Origin: Microscillaceae bacterium
GTDB taxonomy: Bacteria > Bacteroidota > Bacteroidia > Cytophagales > Microscillaceae
Assembly (NCBI GenBank): GCA_003483885.1
Contig: DMXI01000105.1
Location: forward strand, 32,119-96,118
Direction of reading: 5' to 3'
Length of the DNA stretch: 64,000 nucleotides
Below are positions 45,006-54,076 of the stretch, in pieces. Under the pieces are notes generated by a model. It saw only the letters and a list, made by a program, of their open reading frames with translations, had not been told where the DNA came from and did no database searches. Each line of letters opens with the position of its first letter. Position 1 is the first letter of the stretch. The position numbers were made by a program, and so were the translations under genes.

Positions 45006-45866
45006 TCAGTTATTCAATAAAGTGATGAGTTCTATTCTATTATGCACGTTACATTTTTTATAAATATTGTAGGTATGGGTTTTTACAGTAGGGATAGATA
45101 CGAATAATTGTTCGGCTATTTGTCGGTAAGTGTTTCCCTTCATTAAGAGCAAGGCTACTTCTTTTTCTCGCTTGGTGAGTGCATAGTTTGTTAAGTTTTG
45201 CGTAGTAATTTCCTGAATAGGTTTAAATAAAGATAATCGCTGAATATCGTCCCATAACTTACTACCAGCCATCAATATAAAAATAAGAGGAATGGTAAAG
45301 CCAATGCGAATATTAACACCACCTGAGTAAGCAATATAATTGGCAACAAAAGAAAGCGGGATAAATATTAAAAAAGCATTGGCAAGATAACGTTCTATTT
45401 TTTCTCGATGAGCAATTTGTATTTTGGGTTTGGTAGTTTTGATAATGAGCATAGAAAATACGACCGAAGTTCCCAAAAATATTGTGACTACGTATTCTAC
45501 AAGTGTGAATATTTTGATAAAATATCCTACCGGAATCAGGATCATCAAAATACCCACAAAACCAATAAGTGATTTTTTTATGATAGGTTTTACCGAGTAA
45601 CTTCTTTCTTCAAAAACATTCAAAGGAGTGGTAAGTGCTACAAGAGCCATGCTCTCATATAAGAAAATAGAGGTTAAATCTGGTGAAGTAGCTGTTGTAA
45701 AAAAATAAGTAAGCGTAATACTTAAAATCAGAATAAGCAGAGAACCTGTGAAATGAATGGTTTCAATTGCCTCGAGGTTTCTTTTATAACAAATGATTTC
45801 TAGGAATAGAGCAGGTATAACTGCGGTGTAGGCAATGATTAATAAGACAATTTCTAGTACATCCAT
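45006..45866 (-). CDS. Membrane-bound LuxR-type regulator
   Basis: Seven or so hydrophobic helices in residues 1-205, then a short linker and a LuxR helix-turn-helix (about 220-286; LTKREKEVALLLMKGNTYRQIAEQLFVSIPTVKTHTYNIYKK). The form resembles the 7TM-linked transcription factors of Bacteroidota. The signal and targets are unknown. It is monocistronic. Confidence 0.88.
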   Translation of the reverse strand: MDVLEIVLLIIAYTAVIPALFLEIICYKRNLEAIETIHFTGSLLILILSITLTYFFTTATSPDLTSIFLYESMALVALTTPLNVFEERSYSVKPIIKKSLIGFVGILMILIPVGYFIKIFTLVEYVVTIFLGTSVVFSMLIIKTTKPKIQIAHREKIERYLANAFLIFIPLSFVANYIAYSGGVNIRIGFTIPLIFILMAGSKLWDDIQRLSLFKPIQEITTQNLTNYALTKREKEVALLLMKGNTYRQIAEQLFVSIPTVKTHTYNIYKKCNVHNRIELITLLNN

Positions 45867-45910
45867 GCAAGGTTTCAGCTTTAATCTAGGAAGACGAGAT
45901 GACTTCTAGT

Positions 45911-45959
45911 TAAAAAAAATATTCTGCCAATTTAGTTTTGTAAACCAAACTGACAGAAT
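45911..45959 (-). terminator. Terminator of the PHA synthase gene
   Basis: On the minus strand ATTCTGTCA pairs with TGGCAGAAT, with an extra inner stem, and a run of eight T follows. It lies 200 bases beyond the phaC stop. The region 45960-46156 also holds a heptamer repeat at 46072-46102. Confidence 0.65.
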
Positions 45960-46071
45960 AAATATTAGAATATATACCGATTTTTCGGGTATTTTCTATC
46001 TGAGTAAGGTTGAAAAAATAACCCTTCGATTTCAACAAGTTGGAAATATAAGAATCTTACTTAAAACCTTC

Positions 46072-46102
46072 GTCTGTGGGCTGTGGACCGTCGACTGTGG
46101 AC
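46072..46102. repeat. Degenerate heptamer tandem repeat
   Basis: Four consecutive 7-base units and three bases: GTCTGTG, GGCTGTG, GACCGTC, GACTGTG, GAC. The consensus is close to GNCYGTS. It is GC-rich in an AT-rich setting and lies in the gap downstream of phaC. Confidence 0.6.
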
Positions 46103-46156
46103 AAAAAACGAACCCTGAACTTGAAGTCAAAACGAAACTTTATTTTTTACGAATTA

Positions 46157-47212
46157 CTAATCTCTTTCTTTTAACCATTCTGCAATGGTAGGACTTAGCT
46201 CTTTTTGTGAACGACGTCCAGTAAATACTCCAATATGCCCTCCAGGGAATTCGTACAATTTTTTGTCCTTAGAGCCTACATAATCGTTCAACGGAATGGT
46301 AGAACTAGGAGGAACCAAGTGGTCGGCTGCTGCATAGATATTGAGCAGTGGCATGGTCAATTTTTTAAGGTCAATCTTGTGCTCTCCTACTTGTAGCTCA
46401 CCTTTGATAAGTTTGTTTTGTTGATATAAATCTTTGATAAATTGACGATAGGTTTCACCTGCCTGGTGGGGCTGATCATTGATCCATTTTTCCATACGTA
46501 AAAAGTTCAGCACCTTTTTTTCGTCATCCAGCATGTCCATCAAATTCTTTTGCTTGCGTACTTTCAGCATCGGCTTCAACTGTTGGAATCCCATATCTAA
46601 AAATTCGCCAGGAACCAAGCCCCCAAAACCTTCTACGATGGCATCTACATCCATATCACGCGACCATCTGAATAATAAGCCATCATCCGTAGAAAAATCA
46701 ATAGGAGTAACCATGGTAATGAGGTTTTTGATTTTTTCGGGGTGAATTGAGCTATAAATGGTAGAAAATGTTCCTCCCTGACAAACGCCCAATAAAGTAA
46801 CTTTGTCTATTTTGTGCGCTTCTCGTACGTGATCAATGGCTCCATCAATGTACACATTGATATAATCATCCATAGTAAGGTATCGATCGTTGCGAGTAGG
46901 GTAACCAGTGTCAATTACATAAATATCGATGCCCAGAGAAAGTAATTTTCGGATCAAGCTTCGGTCTGGTTGGAGATCCATCATATAAAAGCGATTGATC
47001 AAGGCATAAGAAATGACGAGAGGAGTTTTACAGGTGGGTTTATCTTCACGTAAATAATGATATAGTTTTACTTTATCTTTTGACCAAACCAATTCTTTGG
47101 GAGTGGTACCAATCTCTACGGCATCCAGTGAATTAAATACTTCATATCCTTTGACAAGTTTGTTGGTAGTTTCATTTATTTTTTGGAATAAGTCTCCTGC
47201 GTGATTTTCCAT
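46157..47212 (-). CDS. phaC: Class III poly(3-hydroxyalkanoate) synthase subunit PhaC
   Basis: This 351-residue alpha/beta hydrolase has the nucleophile elbow GVCQGG (C144, the Cys form typical of PHA synthase), D297 in AADHLVPP and H326 in GGHIGVF. The size fits the class III catalytic subunit (about 350-360 aa) rather than class I (about 590). It would polymerise (R)-3-hydroxyacyl-CoA into storage granules. It needs PhaE, which is encoded just upstream on the same strand; a terminator-like hairpin lies between (47277-47303). Confidence 0.92.
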   Translation of the reverse strand: MENHAGDLFQKINETTNKLVKGYEVFNSLDAVEIGTTPKELVWSKDKVKLYHYLREDKPTCKTPLVISYALINRFYMMDLQPDRSLIRKLLSLGIDIYVIDTGYPTRNDRYLTMDDYINVYIDGAIDHVREAHKIDKVTLLGVCQGGTFSTIYSSIHPEKIKNLITMVTPIDFSTDDGLLFRWSRDMDVDAIVEGFGGLVPGEFLDMGFQQLKPMLKVRKQKNLMDMLDDEKKVLNFLRMEKWINDQPHQAGETYRQFIKDLYQQNKLIKGELQVGEHKIDLKKLTMPLLNIYAAADHLVPPSSTIPLNDYVGSKDKKLYEFPGGHIGVFTGRRSQKELSPTIAEWLKERD

Positions 47213-47276
47213 TGTCGTGTTTGATTAAAATTGTGATGACTAATTCGAGAAGATAATATATAACTATTTCATTAAA

Positions 47277-47303
47277 AAAAGGGGATTTTTTACAATCCCC
47301 TTT
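47277..47303 (-). terminator. Hairpin between phaE and phaC
   Basis: AAAGGGGATT pairs with AATCCCCTTT, with A-rich and T-rich flanks. In the gene direction it lies between phaE-like and phaC, so it may attenuate read-through and set the ratio of the two subunits. Confidence 0.75.
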
Positions 47304-47335
47304 GCTAAATTTTACTACTACTTTGGACACTTTTA

Positions 47336-48697
47336 CTACTTGGTAGTACTGGCTCCGCTGGCAGCCTTTTTCGTGGTCGTTTTACGAGTAGTGGTTTTCT
47401 TTTTAGGCTCAGCTTTGGGTGCGGCCTGAGTAGTTAAAGCTTTTTCTAAGCGTTGTACACGGTCCTTTAGCTCTTTGATAGTAGCGTTCATCTCATCTAC
47501 CTCAGAACGTGGAACTACTGGTAAAGGAGCCAAGTAATGTTCCATTTGTTTGTCTAAATCGGTTTTGATTTGCAAACCAATTTGAAGTAAATCGCCTTGG
47601 ATTTTTGAGAAAGCATCACTGGAAAATAAGCCAATCATATCTTCTTCCAACGTATCTACCCATTGTCCATAAAACTCATCATAAGTAACAGGCTCAGTAG
47701 TTTCAGACACACGTTGCATCAAATCTTTCACTACTTTCTCTATGGCTTTTTGTCCGGTAACGTATACAATGTTTTGCATTTCAGAAGCTTTGATGTAGTA
47801 CTTCACGTATTTTTCGTGAACTTTCATCATCAAGCCTAACACTTCTTTTTCACGACTGGCCGGAATCATCATGAAATAGGGATCAGTAAACTTGTAAAAC
47901 TGATCGGTAAATCTATAATTTAAGTCAGCCAATACATCAAAGTTCTTGTCCATTAGCCCCTGAGGCATCATTTTAGAAATCTGCTGCATAGGATCGTTGA
48001 ACATTCCCTTGGTCATATCGCTGATCATTTCAGCAATTTTTTGACCCTGCTCTACAATCATATTTGACTTGGTAGGGTTCATAAATTGGAATACAGAATC
48101 AAACACTGACTGGTATTTACCCATGTCAATGATCTTGTTCAATGAGTCAAGACCCATTGTGTTGCTCTGCATCATTTTGTAGATAGGCTGCCAAATCTCG
48201 AACATCTTAATGTAAGCACGAGTGCTATCAATAAAACCTCCGAAAGTATCTTTTGTGAAGTCACCAGGCACGTAACTGGCCTGAGAGAAAGGTTTACCCA
48301 ATTGGGTGGTAAGCTGACCATAGATGTTGTTCCACTGCTCATACACTTTTTTGATGTTGCCCATGTATTTGTCAGCAGAATTGCCACTGGTGTAATTTTC
48401 AGAAGTTTCCTTCACGATATTCATCCAGTTTTCAGTAAACTTTTGTTGAGTGGTGACCCATTCTTGCATAAATTCAGGAGTGATATCTCCAACTCGGTTT
48501 CTGATCTCAGAAAGCATATGGTCCATTGCTTCCTTTTGTTGACTGAACCAGTTGTTATACACTTCATTGGCTTGTGCCGCATTTCCCTCTTTTTGCGAAA
48601 ATGATTCCTGGATTTTTTTGGACGTATCAACAATACTATCCACTAGTTGGGTTTGAGTATTTACCCAGGCATCAAAGAAATTTTTTGTACTATCCAT
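47336..48697 (-). CDS. phaE: PhaE-like subunit of class III PHA synthase
   Basis: A 453-residue, largely helical protein. The start (FFDAWVNTQTQLVDSIVDTSKKIQESFSQKEG) is phasin-like and the middle (FVEP-like segments, DYNRL-type helices such as MQNIVYVTGQKAIEKVVKDLMQRV) fits the PhaE family. A C-terminal coiled coil (MNATIKELKDRVQRLEKAL) leads to a Lys/Thr/Ala-rich tail (PKKKTTTRKTTTKK), like the basic DNA-binding tail of some phasins. It is longer than usual for PhaE (about 360). Assignment is supported by adjacent phaC and divergent phaJ. Confidence 0.82.
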   Translation of the reverse strand: MDSTKNFFDAWVNTQTQLVDSIVDTSKKIQESFSQKEGNAAQANEVYNNWFSQQKEAMDHMLSEIRNRVGDITPEFMQEWVTTQQKFTENWMNIVKETSENYTSGNSADKYMGNIKKVYEQWNNIYGQLTTQLGKPFSQASYVPGDFTKDTFGGFIDSTRAYIKMFEIWQPIYKMMQSNTMGLDSLNKIIDMGKYQSVFDSVFQFMNPTKSNMIVEQGQKIAEMISDMTKGMFNDPMQQISKMMPQGLMDKNFDVLADLNYRFTDQFYKFTDPYFMMIPASREKEVLGLMMKVHEKYVKYYIKASEMQNIVYVTGQKAIEKVVKDLMQRVSETTEPVTYDEFYGQWVDTLEEDMIGLFSSDAFSKIQGDLLQIGLQIKTDLDKQMEHYLAPLPVVPRSEVDEMNATIKELKDRVQRLEKALTTQAAPKAEPKKKTTTRKTTTKKAASGASTTK

Positions 48698-48916
48698 AGT
48701 AATAGCGTTTTGTGAGTTTGCTTAGCAAATGTAAGATTATGTGGATAATATCAAAAAAAATAATTTAAAAAAACTTTGATTAATTATCCTTTGAAATACT
48801 TGATTCTATTATTGCAAGGGTGAATTGTATTAATTCAATGTAAGGTTGATTTTTCGTTTGAATACCCATATTATTGTACTTTACTAATATTTAATCTGAT
48901 CTCAAACTAAAAACTT

Positions 48917-49321
48917 ATGATCGAGCAAAACGATGAATTCCGGCACTCATTTTCTTTTACTCAAGAAGATGTAGCCAAATTTGCTGAAGTTACGGGGGAC
49001 AATAACCCAATTCACCTTGATGCTGATTATGCGGCAAAAACGCCTTTTTCGCAGCCTATTATGCACGGATTTCTGGCTGGGAGTATTTTTTCTAAGGTAT
49101 TTGGTACGATGTTTCCAGGAGAGGGGACCATTTACATGAAGCAAACGATGGAATTTAGACGCCCTATGTTTGTAGATAAAACCTACGAAGCAGTTTTTAC
49201 GGTGGCAGAGGTAAACAAAGAAAAACATCGAGCGGTAGTTACTACCAAAATTGTCAATAAAGAAGATGGTAAAGAAACCTTGAAAGGAGAAGCATTGGTG
49301 ATGAACACCGAAAAGATTTAA
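48917..49321 (+). CDS. phaJ: (R)-specific enoyl-CoA hydratase (PhaJ-like, MaoC fold)
   Basis: A 134-residue hot-dog-fold protein with the catalytic dyad D28 and H33 in VTGDNNPIHLD, the PhaJ/MaoC signature. It would hydrate enoyl-CoA from beta-oxidation to (R)-3-hydroxyacyl-CoA, feeding PhaC. It is divergent from the PhaE gene across 219 bases and ends at a strong terminator (49368-49399). The substrate chain length cannot be read from the sequence. Confidence 0.9.
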   Translation: MIEQNDEFRHSFSFTQEDVAKFAEVTGDNNPIHLDADYAAKTPFSQPIMHGFLAGSIFSKVFGTMFPGEGTIYMKQTMEFRRPMFVDKTYEAVFTVAEVNKEKHRAVVTTKIVNKEDGKETLKGEALVMNTEKI

Positions 49322-49367
49322 AAGGAGAAGTTGAGACAGCTTCTGGTTTGCTTGACAAGCAAACCCA

Positions 49368-49399
49368 AAAAAAGTAGCCTTCGGAAGAGGGCTACTTTT
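49368..49399. terminator. Bidirectional terminator after phaJ
   Basis: AAAAGTAGCC pairs with GGGCTACTTTT around TTCGGAAGA. Just before it lies another perfect palindrome, GGTTTGCTTG/CAAGCAAACC (near 49344-49364). It serves phaJ (+) and the gene at 49411 (-). Confidence 0.88.
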
Positions 49400-49410
49400 G
49401 ATTGTACCAT

Positions 49411-49797
49411 TTATACATTTTCAATAAAATCGATTCTTTCCTTAGTAGAGCAGTTTTTCCAAACCAGAAACCAGTCCAGGAGCTCGTCGTAGTCCTCAAA
49501 CTCCCCAATCGGATAAGATCGCTTTTGCTCGGCCTTCAAACTAATAGCACAGTAGGTAATGAGCGCATCCCAAAAGAAATGTTTTAAATCTTCTGTGTTG
49601 GTTTTCATTTCTTGCTGCATTGCTTCAAAAAAAATGCTGAAGGTGTTTTGGTTGAGCAAGCAACGAAACAGTACACGGTCTCTTTGTAAATCTAATTTGA
49701 AAATGGTGTATTCGGTAATCACTGCTAGAATTTTGCCGCTGAGTAATTCTTCGGCCTGTTCCTTCGATAGAAAAAAATTCTGATTGATATTTAGCAT
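49411..49797 (-). CDS. Uncharacterised cytoplasmic protein
   Basis: 128 residues from the ATG at 49797 (MLNINQNFFLSKEQ); a longer frame from 49908 would overlap the STAS-like gene and begins without similarity. There is no signal peptide or metal motif. It is mixed alpha/beta and acidic near the C-terminus (GEFEDYDELLDWFLVW). It is next to the STAS-like gene and may be transcribed with it (25 bases). The function is unknown. Confidence 0.6.
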   Translation of the reverse strand: MLNINQNFFLSKEQAEELLSGKILAVITEYTIFKLDLQRDRVLFRCLLNQNTFSIFFEAMQQEMKTNTEDLKHFFWDALITYCAISLKAEQKRSYPIGEFEDYDELLDWFLVWKNCSTKERIDFIENV

Positions 49798-49822
49798 ATA
49801 CTTCGGGTTTATTCCATCATTT

Positions 49823-50260
49823 TTATTGGTCGTTATCTTTATTTTCAGCTTGGTGTAGTTTAATATTTTCTTCTCTAATCCAGGTTTTGGCACTCTCCAA
49901 ATCGTCAAACTGTTTTACTTCTATATATTTGGTAAGCTCGCTCAATGAGCGGTTGATAGCAGACTGAACAAAGATGTCTTTGGGCATGATGTAGGCCGCA
50001 CGCTTTAGTGAGGAATTCATAAATCGGGGAAACAGTTCCTCTATTTGGTACTTTTGCTGGTCTTGAGACAAAACCTTCGTATTGCGAGTATCTGTAATAA
50101 AGCTCGTAGCCTGGGTTTCGTCCAACATGTCTAATGCTTTGGCTATGGTATCCCGGTATTCACCTTGTAGCATAAAACGATCATTCCACAAAGCTACAAT
50201 AGTGTTGAGGGCTTCATCATAGTAAATCATCCCTTTTTTAGTGACAATCTTTTTATCCAT
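49823..50260 (-). CDS. STAS / SpoIIAA-like protein
   Basis: 145 residues with an alternating alpha/beta pattern: IYYDEALNTIVALWNDRF (strands), a helix, TSFITDTRNTKVLS and KRAAYIMPKDIFVQSAINRSL, as in SpoIIAA-like STAS domains. No obvious phospho-Ser motif is identified. A similar-sized protein is encoded at 57186. Such proteins may act in partner-switching with SpoIIE phosphatases, but here that is inference. Confidence 0.65.
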   Translation of the reverse strand: MDKKIVTKKGMIYYDEALNTIVALWNDRFMLQGEYRDTIAKALDMLDETQATSFITDTRNTKVLSQDQQKYQIEELFPRFMNSSLKRAAYIMPKDIFVQSAINRSLSELTKYIEVKQFDDLESAKTWIREENIKLHQAENKDNDQ

Positions 50261-50334
50261 AATATTCTCTTTATTAGTTTATAAATTCTAAACTCGTCCT
50301 GAGTTTTAAAAAATTAAGATCAGTTTTTCTGATG

Positions 50335-51432
50335 TTATTGATCAGGCCAAGGGTTTTGAAAGGCCGGATTATTAATAAAAGTAGAGTCAGTGAGCATTTT
50401 AAGAAAAAACACAATATCTTCTTTTTCTTGTACTGTAAGTGCCAGGCTTTTGCCCTGTATTTCATTGCTGGCAGCCGTAATGAGTGGATCAAGGTTAGCG
50501 GTTGCTTTGATGTGTTCATTGTAATGATCCAAGACCTCTTCTAAGGTATTAAATCTGCCGTCGTGCATGTAAGGAGCTGTCAAGGCAATGTTTCTGAGCG
50601 AAGGAGCCCGCATTTTACCATCATCGGTGCGTTTTCCAGTGATGGCTCCCAACCCTAAATCATCTGGTATCAAATCCAATCCATTGTTATGAAAAGTATT
50701 CAGGGTAGTAAGATTGCTCCCATGACAATCTCCACAATTACCACCTCGCAAAGGAATCGGTGCTGAAGGCTCAGGATGCGTAAAAAATAAATCAATGGCT
50801 CGTCGTTCTCGCTCCGTAGGTTGTACCTCACCTCTGGCGATTTTGTCGTAACGGGAACCCGCCGATATGAGGCTTCGCTGAAACTGAGCCAATGCCTTGG
50901 CTACCCCATCAGGAGAAATGGTTTCCGAACCAAAAGCTGCTTTAAACTTTTCTTTGTACACTGGAATGGCTTCAATTTTGGCCACCAACTCGGTCAAAGT
51001 AAGATCCATTTCTCGTTCGTCTTGAATGGGCTGTAGGGCTTGTTCTTCAAGACTATTGGTTCTACCATCCCAAAAAAAACGATTGACCCAAAGTAGATTG
51101 ACCAACGACATAGCGCTACGAGTTGTAGTTCTTCCATCAACTCCTACACTTACGGCAAGGCCATCGGTAAAAGCTTTGGATGGTTGATGACAAGTAGCAC
51201 AAGAAACCTGATTGCCTCTGGATAGTCGCTTGTCGAAAAATAGATGTCTACCTAAATCTATACCCGCTTCAGTCATTGGGTTGTCGTCTGGAATGGTAAA
51301 ACTATTACCGAAATGATCAGGTGTGGTAAAAGTAAAAGGAGCAGGTGCTGGTTGTTCATCGGATTTTGAGCCGCAAGCAGACAAAAATACCCCTAATGTG
51401 ATAATGAGTAATAACTGATTATATAGCTTCAT
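50335..51432 (-). CDS. Di-haem cytochrome c peroxidase (CcpA/MauG family), lipoprotein
   Basis: A lipoprotein signal with lipobox FLSAC (C20) is followed by a CCP/MauG fold. Two haem-binding motifs are present: CATCH at C78-H82 and CGDCH near residue 233. FFDKRLSRGNQVSC and the PYMHDGRFNTLEEVLDHY segment are family hallmarks. It reduces peroxide in the periplasm or performs a related di-haem oxidation. It is monocistronic. Confidence 0.94.
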   Translation of the reverse strand: MKLYNQLLLIITLGVFLSACGSKSDEQPAPAPFTFTTPDHFGNSFTIPDDNPMTEAGIDLGRHLFFDKRLSRGNQVSCATCHQPSKAFTDGLAVSVGVDGRTTTRSAMSLVNLLWVNRFFWDGRTNSLEEQALQPIQDEREMDLTLTELVAKIEAIPVYKEKFKAAFGSETISPDGVAKALAQFQRSLISAGSRYDKIARGEVQPTERERRAIDLFFTHPEPSAPIPLRGGNCGDCHGSNLTTLNTFHNNGLDLIPDDLGLGAITGKRTDDGKMRAPSLRNIALTAPYMHDGRFNTLEEVLDHYNEHIKATANLDPLITAASNEIQGKSLALTVQEKEDIVFFLKMLTDSTFINNPAFQNPWPDQ

Positions 51433-51822
51433 GTAATCGTAATATGTGTTTTTTTGAATATCGATACCTGGTACTTTGATTCACTTGAAAGAAAAAAAGA
51501 TAACCAACGAAAAGGTTTAATTTTTTTCTGATCGAGCAGTACAGTTGTATGATTGATTGAATACAAAAAGCCCTCATTACATTTTATTGAAATTACTAAC
51601 CAATATAACTAGAAATGTTTTTTTTTCAAAAAAAATACTTGAAGTATTAATGTATAACTCATTGTTAGACAGTGATTTATTTATTTTTGAAAACTTTTTT
51701 TAAAAAAAAATACCTCATCTCTACTACCTTTTATGATTTGGGGTGTCCTATGGGTGAAAGTAATCAAACGATATGGGTTTAAGTTACATCTTACAACTCA
51801 GCATGCGCACACTATGATCATT

Positions 51823-51905
51823 ATGAAAAAAACAGTTCTCACGAAAAGTGGTTGGAATTTCCAGCCACTTTTTTTTATGTTTGAACTCACCACCACTGGT
51901 CAGTA
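51823..51905 (+). other. Candidate leader peptide overlapping a terminator
   Basis: An ATG at 51823 opens a 27-codon frame (starts MKKTVLTKSGW, ends at TAG 51904-51906) that runs through the terminator hairpin at 51844-51876. No other plus-strand gene lies upstream, so this terminator has nothing else to end. The arrangement suggests attenuation or a small RNA upstream of 51926. The rest of 51433-51822 is AT-rich; I see nothing further in it. Confidence 0.3.
51844..51876 (+). terminator. Hairpin with T-tract upstream of a gene
   Basis: AAAAGTGG pairs with CCACTTTT, with an inner TGGAA/TTCCA stem, followed by eight T. It lies 50 bases before the start at 51926. Confidence 0.75.
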
Positions 51906-51925
51906 GATTTATAAACATCAAATGT

Positions 51926-52537
51926 ATGCCACAAAGATTTTCCGAAAAAGAACTCAATTATCTTAAAGACACTGATTTCTTGCTTACCAAACATCAAATC
52001 AATGAACAATTGATGCAATTATTAGAGCAGGCCCGTCAAAGTATCAAGCAACAAATAGATGAATCTGATTTTACCTATCCAGTGGGAACCGATACCCAAA
52101 ACGGTAAAATATCGAAAGGAGAGCAGTATCGCCAATTGCCTTACTGGGTGCTGGATTACCCCCGAAAATACGCTCAAGACGATATTTTTGCTTTTCGTAC
52201 GATGATTTGGTGGGGGCACGAAATAAGTTGCACACTTATGCTGGCGGAGGAAAGCTGGGAGCAATATCAAGAAGCGATACTCCAAAATCTATCAGTACTT
52301 ATTAAGGAAGATTGGTTCGTCAACGTTCACACAACTCCTTGGGAATATCATTTTGAGGAAGATAACTACCAAAAATTGACTGATTTTACCTCTGCAACTT
52401 TGAAGGAGTCACTAACCCAAAGACGGTTTTTCAAAATAAGTCGCCGCCTTGAATTGTCTGAAATAGAACATTTGCCTCGATTTACGATAGAAAGTTTTCA
52501 GGACTTTATGACGCTCTTGACTGCTCAAAAGCATTGA
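51926..52537 (+). CDS. Conserved protein of unknown function
   Basis: 203 residues from the ATG at 51926 (MPQRFSEKEL); a longer frame from 51848 would run into the terminator hairpin. There is no signal peptide. The pattern FRTMIWWGHEISCTLML is characteristic but I know no function for it. It is followed after 21 bases by the LRR gene and may form an operon with it. Confidence 0.7.
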   Translation: MPQRFSEKELNYLKDTDFLLTKHQINEQLMQLLEQARQSIKQQIDESDFTYPVGTDTQNGKISKGEQYRQLPYWVLDYPRKYAQDDIFAFRTMIWWGHEISCTLMLAEESWEQYQEAILQNLSVLIKEDWFVNVHTTPWEYHFEEDNYQKLTDFTSATLKESLTQRRFFKISRRLELSEIEHLPRFTIESFQDFMTLLTAQKH

Positions 52538-52558
52538 CAACAAAGATCCTCCAATTTT

Positions 52559-53695
52559 ATGGATAAGACACTTCCGACTTCTGATATATTGGCCAATTTC
52601 TGGCGTTTATTTTACTCCTCTGAAGAAGAGAATGTACGGCTTGCGCTGGAGATCGCAAAAAATATAGAGGCAATAGACGTGGAATCTCTCTTACAGGGTT
52701 ATAAGGACTTGTATAAGGCGCTTGTGGGTGAATACGAAACTTCCTTTGGCGTAGCCGAGATTATTGAATTGAATCGACCTACGCTTAGTACCCGTGACTT
52801 TGGGCTTCGGGTATTGCCTGAATCTATAGGTGTGCTCAAGCAATTAGAGGGGGTGTTTTTAAAGAATAATAACCTAAGCACTTTGCCTCAAAGTATAGGC
52901 GATTTGATACATCTGCGGGATTTATACTTATACAACAACGAGCTAACTTCATTACCCGAAAGTTTAGGTAACCTGAAGCGTTTGGAAGAACTGAATCTTG
53001 AGAAAAATCAATTGGTGACCTTACCCAAAAGCCTGGGTAGCTTGGTAAACTTAAAAACACTGTATTTAAGTAGTAACACCTTACATTCTCTTCCCGAAAG
53101 CGTGGGAGATTTGGTGAATTTAAAAACGCTCTATTTAGATAATAATGCTTTGATTTCGTTGCCTGAAAGCTTTGGTAGTTTGATGAATTTAAAATCTTTG
53201 GCCCTGGAACATAATGCGTTACTTTCTTTACCCAAGAGAGTAGGAAATCTAGGGAAGCTAGAAAAACTATGGTTAAACTATAATAGACTTACTTCATTGC
53301 CTGAGAGCGTGGGCAATTGGACTAACTTGGAAGTGTTAGACGTGGCAGGAAATCAATTGACCCATCTACCAGCAAGTATGAGCAGTTTAGTGAATTTGAA
53401 GCGTCTGACTTTAAGCAATAATCAACTGAGTGACTTACCCAAAAATTGGGATAATTTAGTGAATTTAGAAGACCTGAACCTGGAACAAAATCAGCTCATA
53501 TCACTACCCAAATGTTTGGGCGATTTGGTAAATCTGGAGTGGCTAGAGCTAAATGATAACCAACTTACGTCATTGCCTGAGCACTTGGGTAATTTAAAGA
53601 ATTTGAGGCGATTAAGTTTGATGGGCAATCCATTAGCTTCTGCCGAAGTCTCCCGTATTCAGGCACAGTTACCCAACTGTGAAGTGACTTTCTAA
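52559..53695 (+). CDS. Leucine-rich repeat protein
   Basis: A 378-residue protein with about 70 N-terminal residues, then roughly twelve 23-residue leucine-rich repeats (for example LxxLYLxNNxLxSLPESxGxL), matching the bacterial LPxxLGxLxxL type. There is no signal peptide, membrane segment or kinase domain, so it is probably cytoplasmic and protein-binding. The target is unknown. Confidence 0.92.
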   Translation: MDKTLPTSDILANFWRLFYSSEEENVRLALEIAKNIEAIDVESLLQGYKDLYKALVGEYETSFGVAEIIELNRPTLSTRDFGLRVLPESIGVLKQLEGVFLKNNNLSTLPQSIGDLIHLRDLYLYNNELTSLPESLGNLKRLEELNLEKNQLVTLPKSLGSLVNLKTLYLSSNTLHSLPESVGDLVNLKTLYLDNNALISLPESFGSLMNLKSLALEHNALLSLPKRVGNLGKLEKLWLNYNRLTSLPESVGNWTNLEVLDVAGNQLTHLPASMSSLVNLKRLTLSNNQLSDLPKNWDNLVNLEDLNLEQNQLISLPKCLGDLVNLEWLELNDNQLTSLPEHLGNLKNLRRLSLMGNPLASAEVSRIQAQLPNCEVTF

Positions 53696-53855
53696 GTAAA
53701 TCAACTGATTACTAAGTATTTACTTGTTAGGTGCTATAGGAGTTAGCCAAGTATTCAATGAAGTTTATTGTAGACTGAAGGAAAGAGGCCGGTTCTATTA
53801 CCCGTCAGGTTAAGGATTTTCTCCTCCTATTTTAGTATTTTACCTTTTAAAAAAC

Positions 53856-53924
53856 AACGTCATCGCCTCCGCTTGTGTCTCACAAGCGGATCGAGACCTC
53901 GAGTAAGTGAAGTTTGAGGACGTT
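53856..53924. other. Stable hairpin element in an intergenic region
   Basis: An outer AACGTC/GACGTT stem encloses a perfect 9-bp hairpin CCGCTTGTG/CACAAGCGG with loop TCT (53869-53889). It is GC-rich relative to its surroundings. It may be a terminator of the LRR gene with a weak T-tract, or another repeat. In the remaining 53696-54076 I see no gene. Confidence 0.55.
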
Positions 53925-54076
53925 ATATACTGCTAGACAGAGACACGAAACCAAATTGTGAGGTGATATTTGAGTAAAGGGTTTGATCAGTATTTAGTCA
54001 TGTTTAAAAAACAAGCAGGACTCTTATCCTCTAAACCTTTCATCAATTTTTATATATTTGAGGGCTCATAGTCCAA

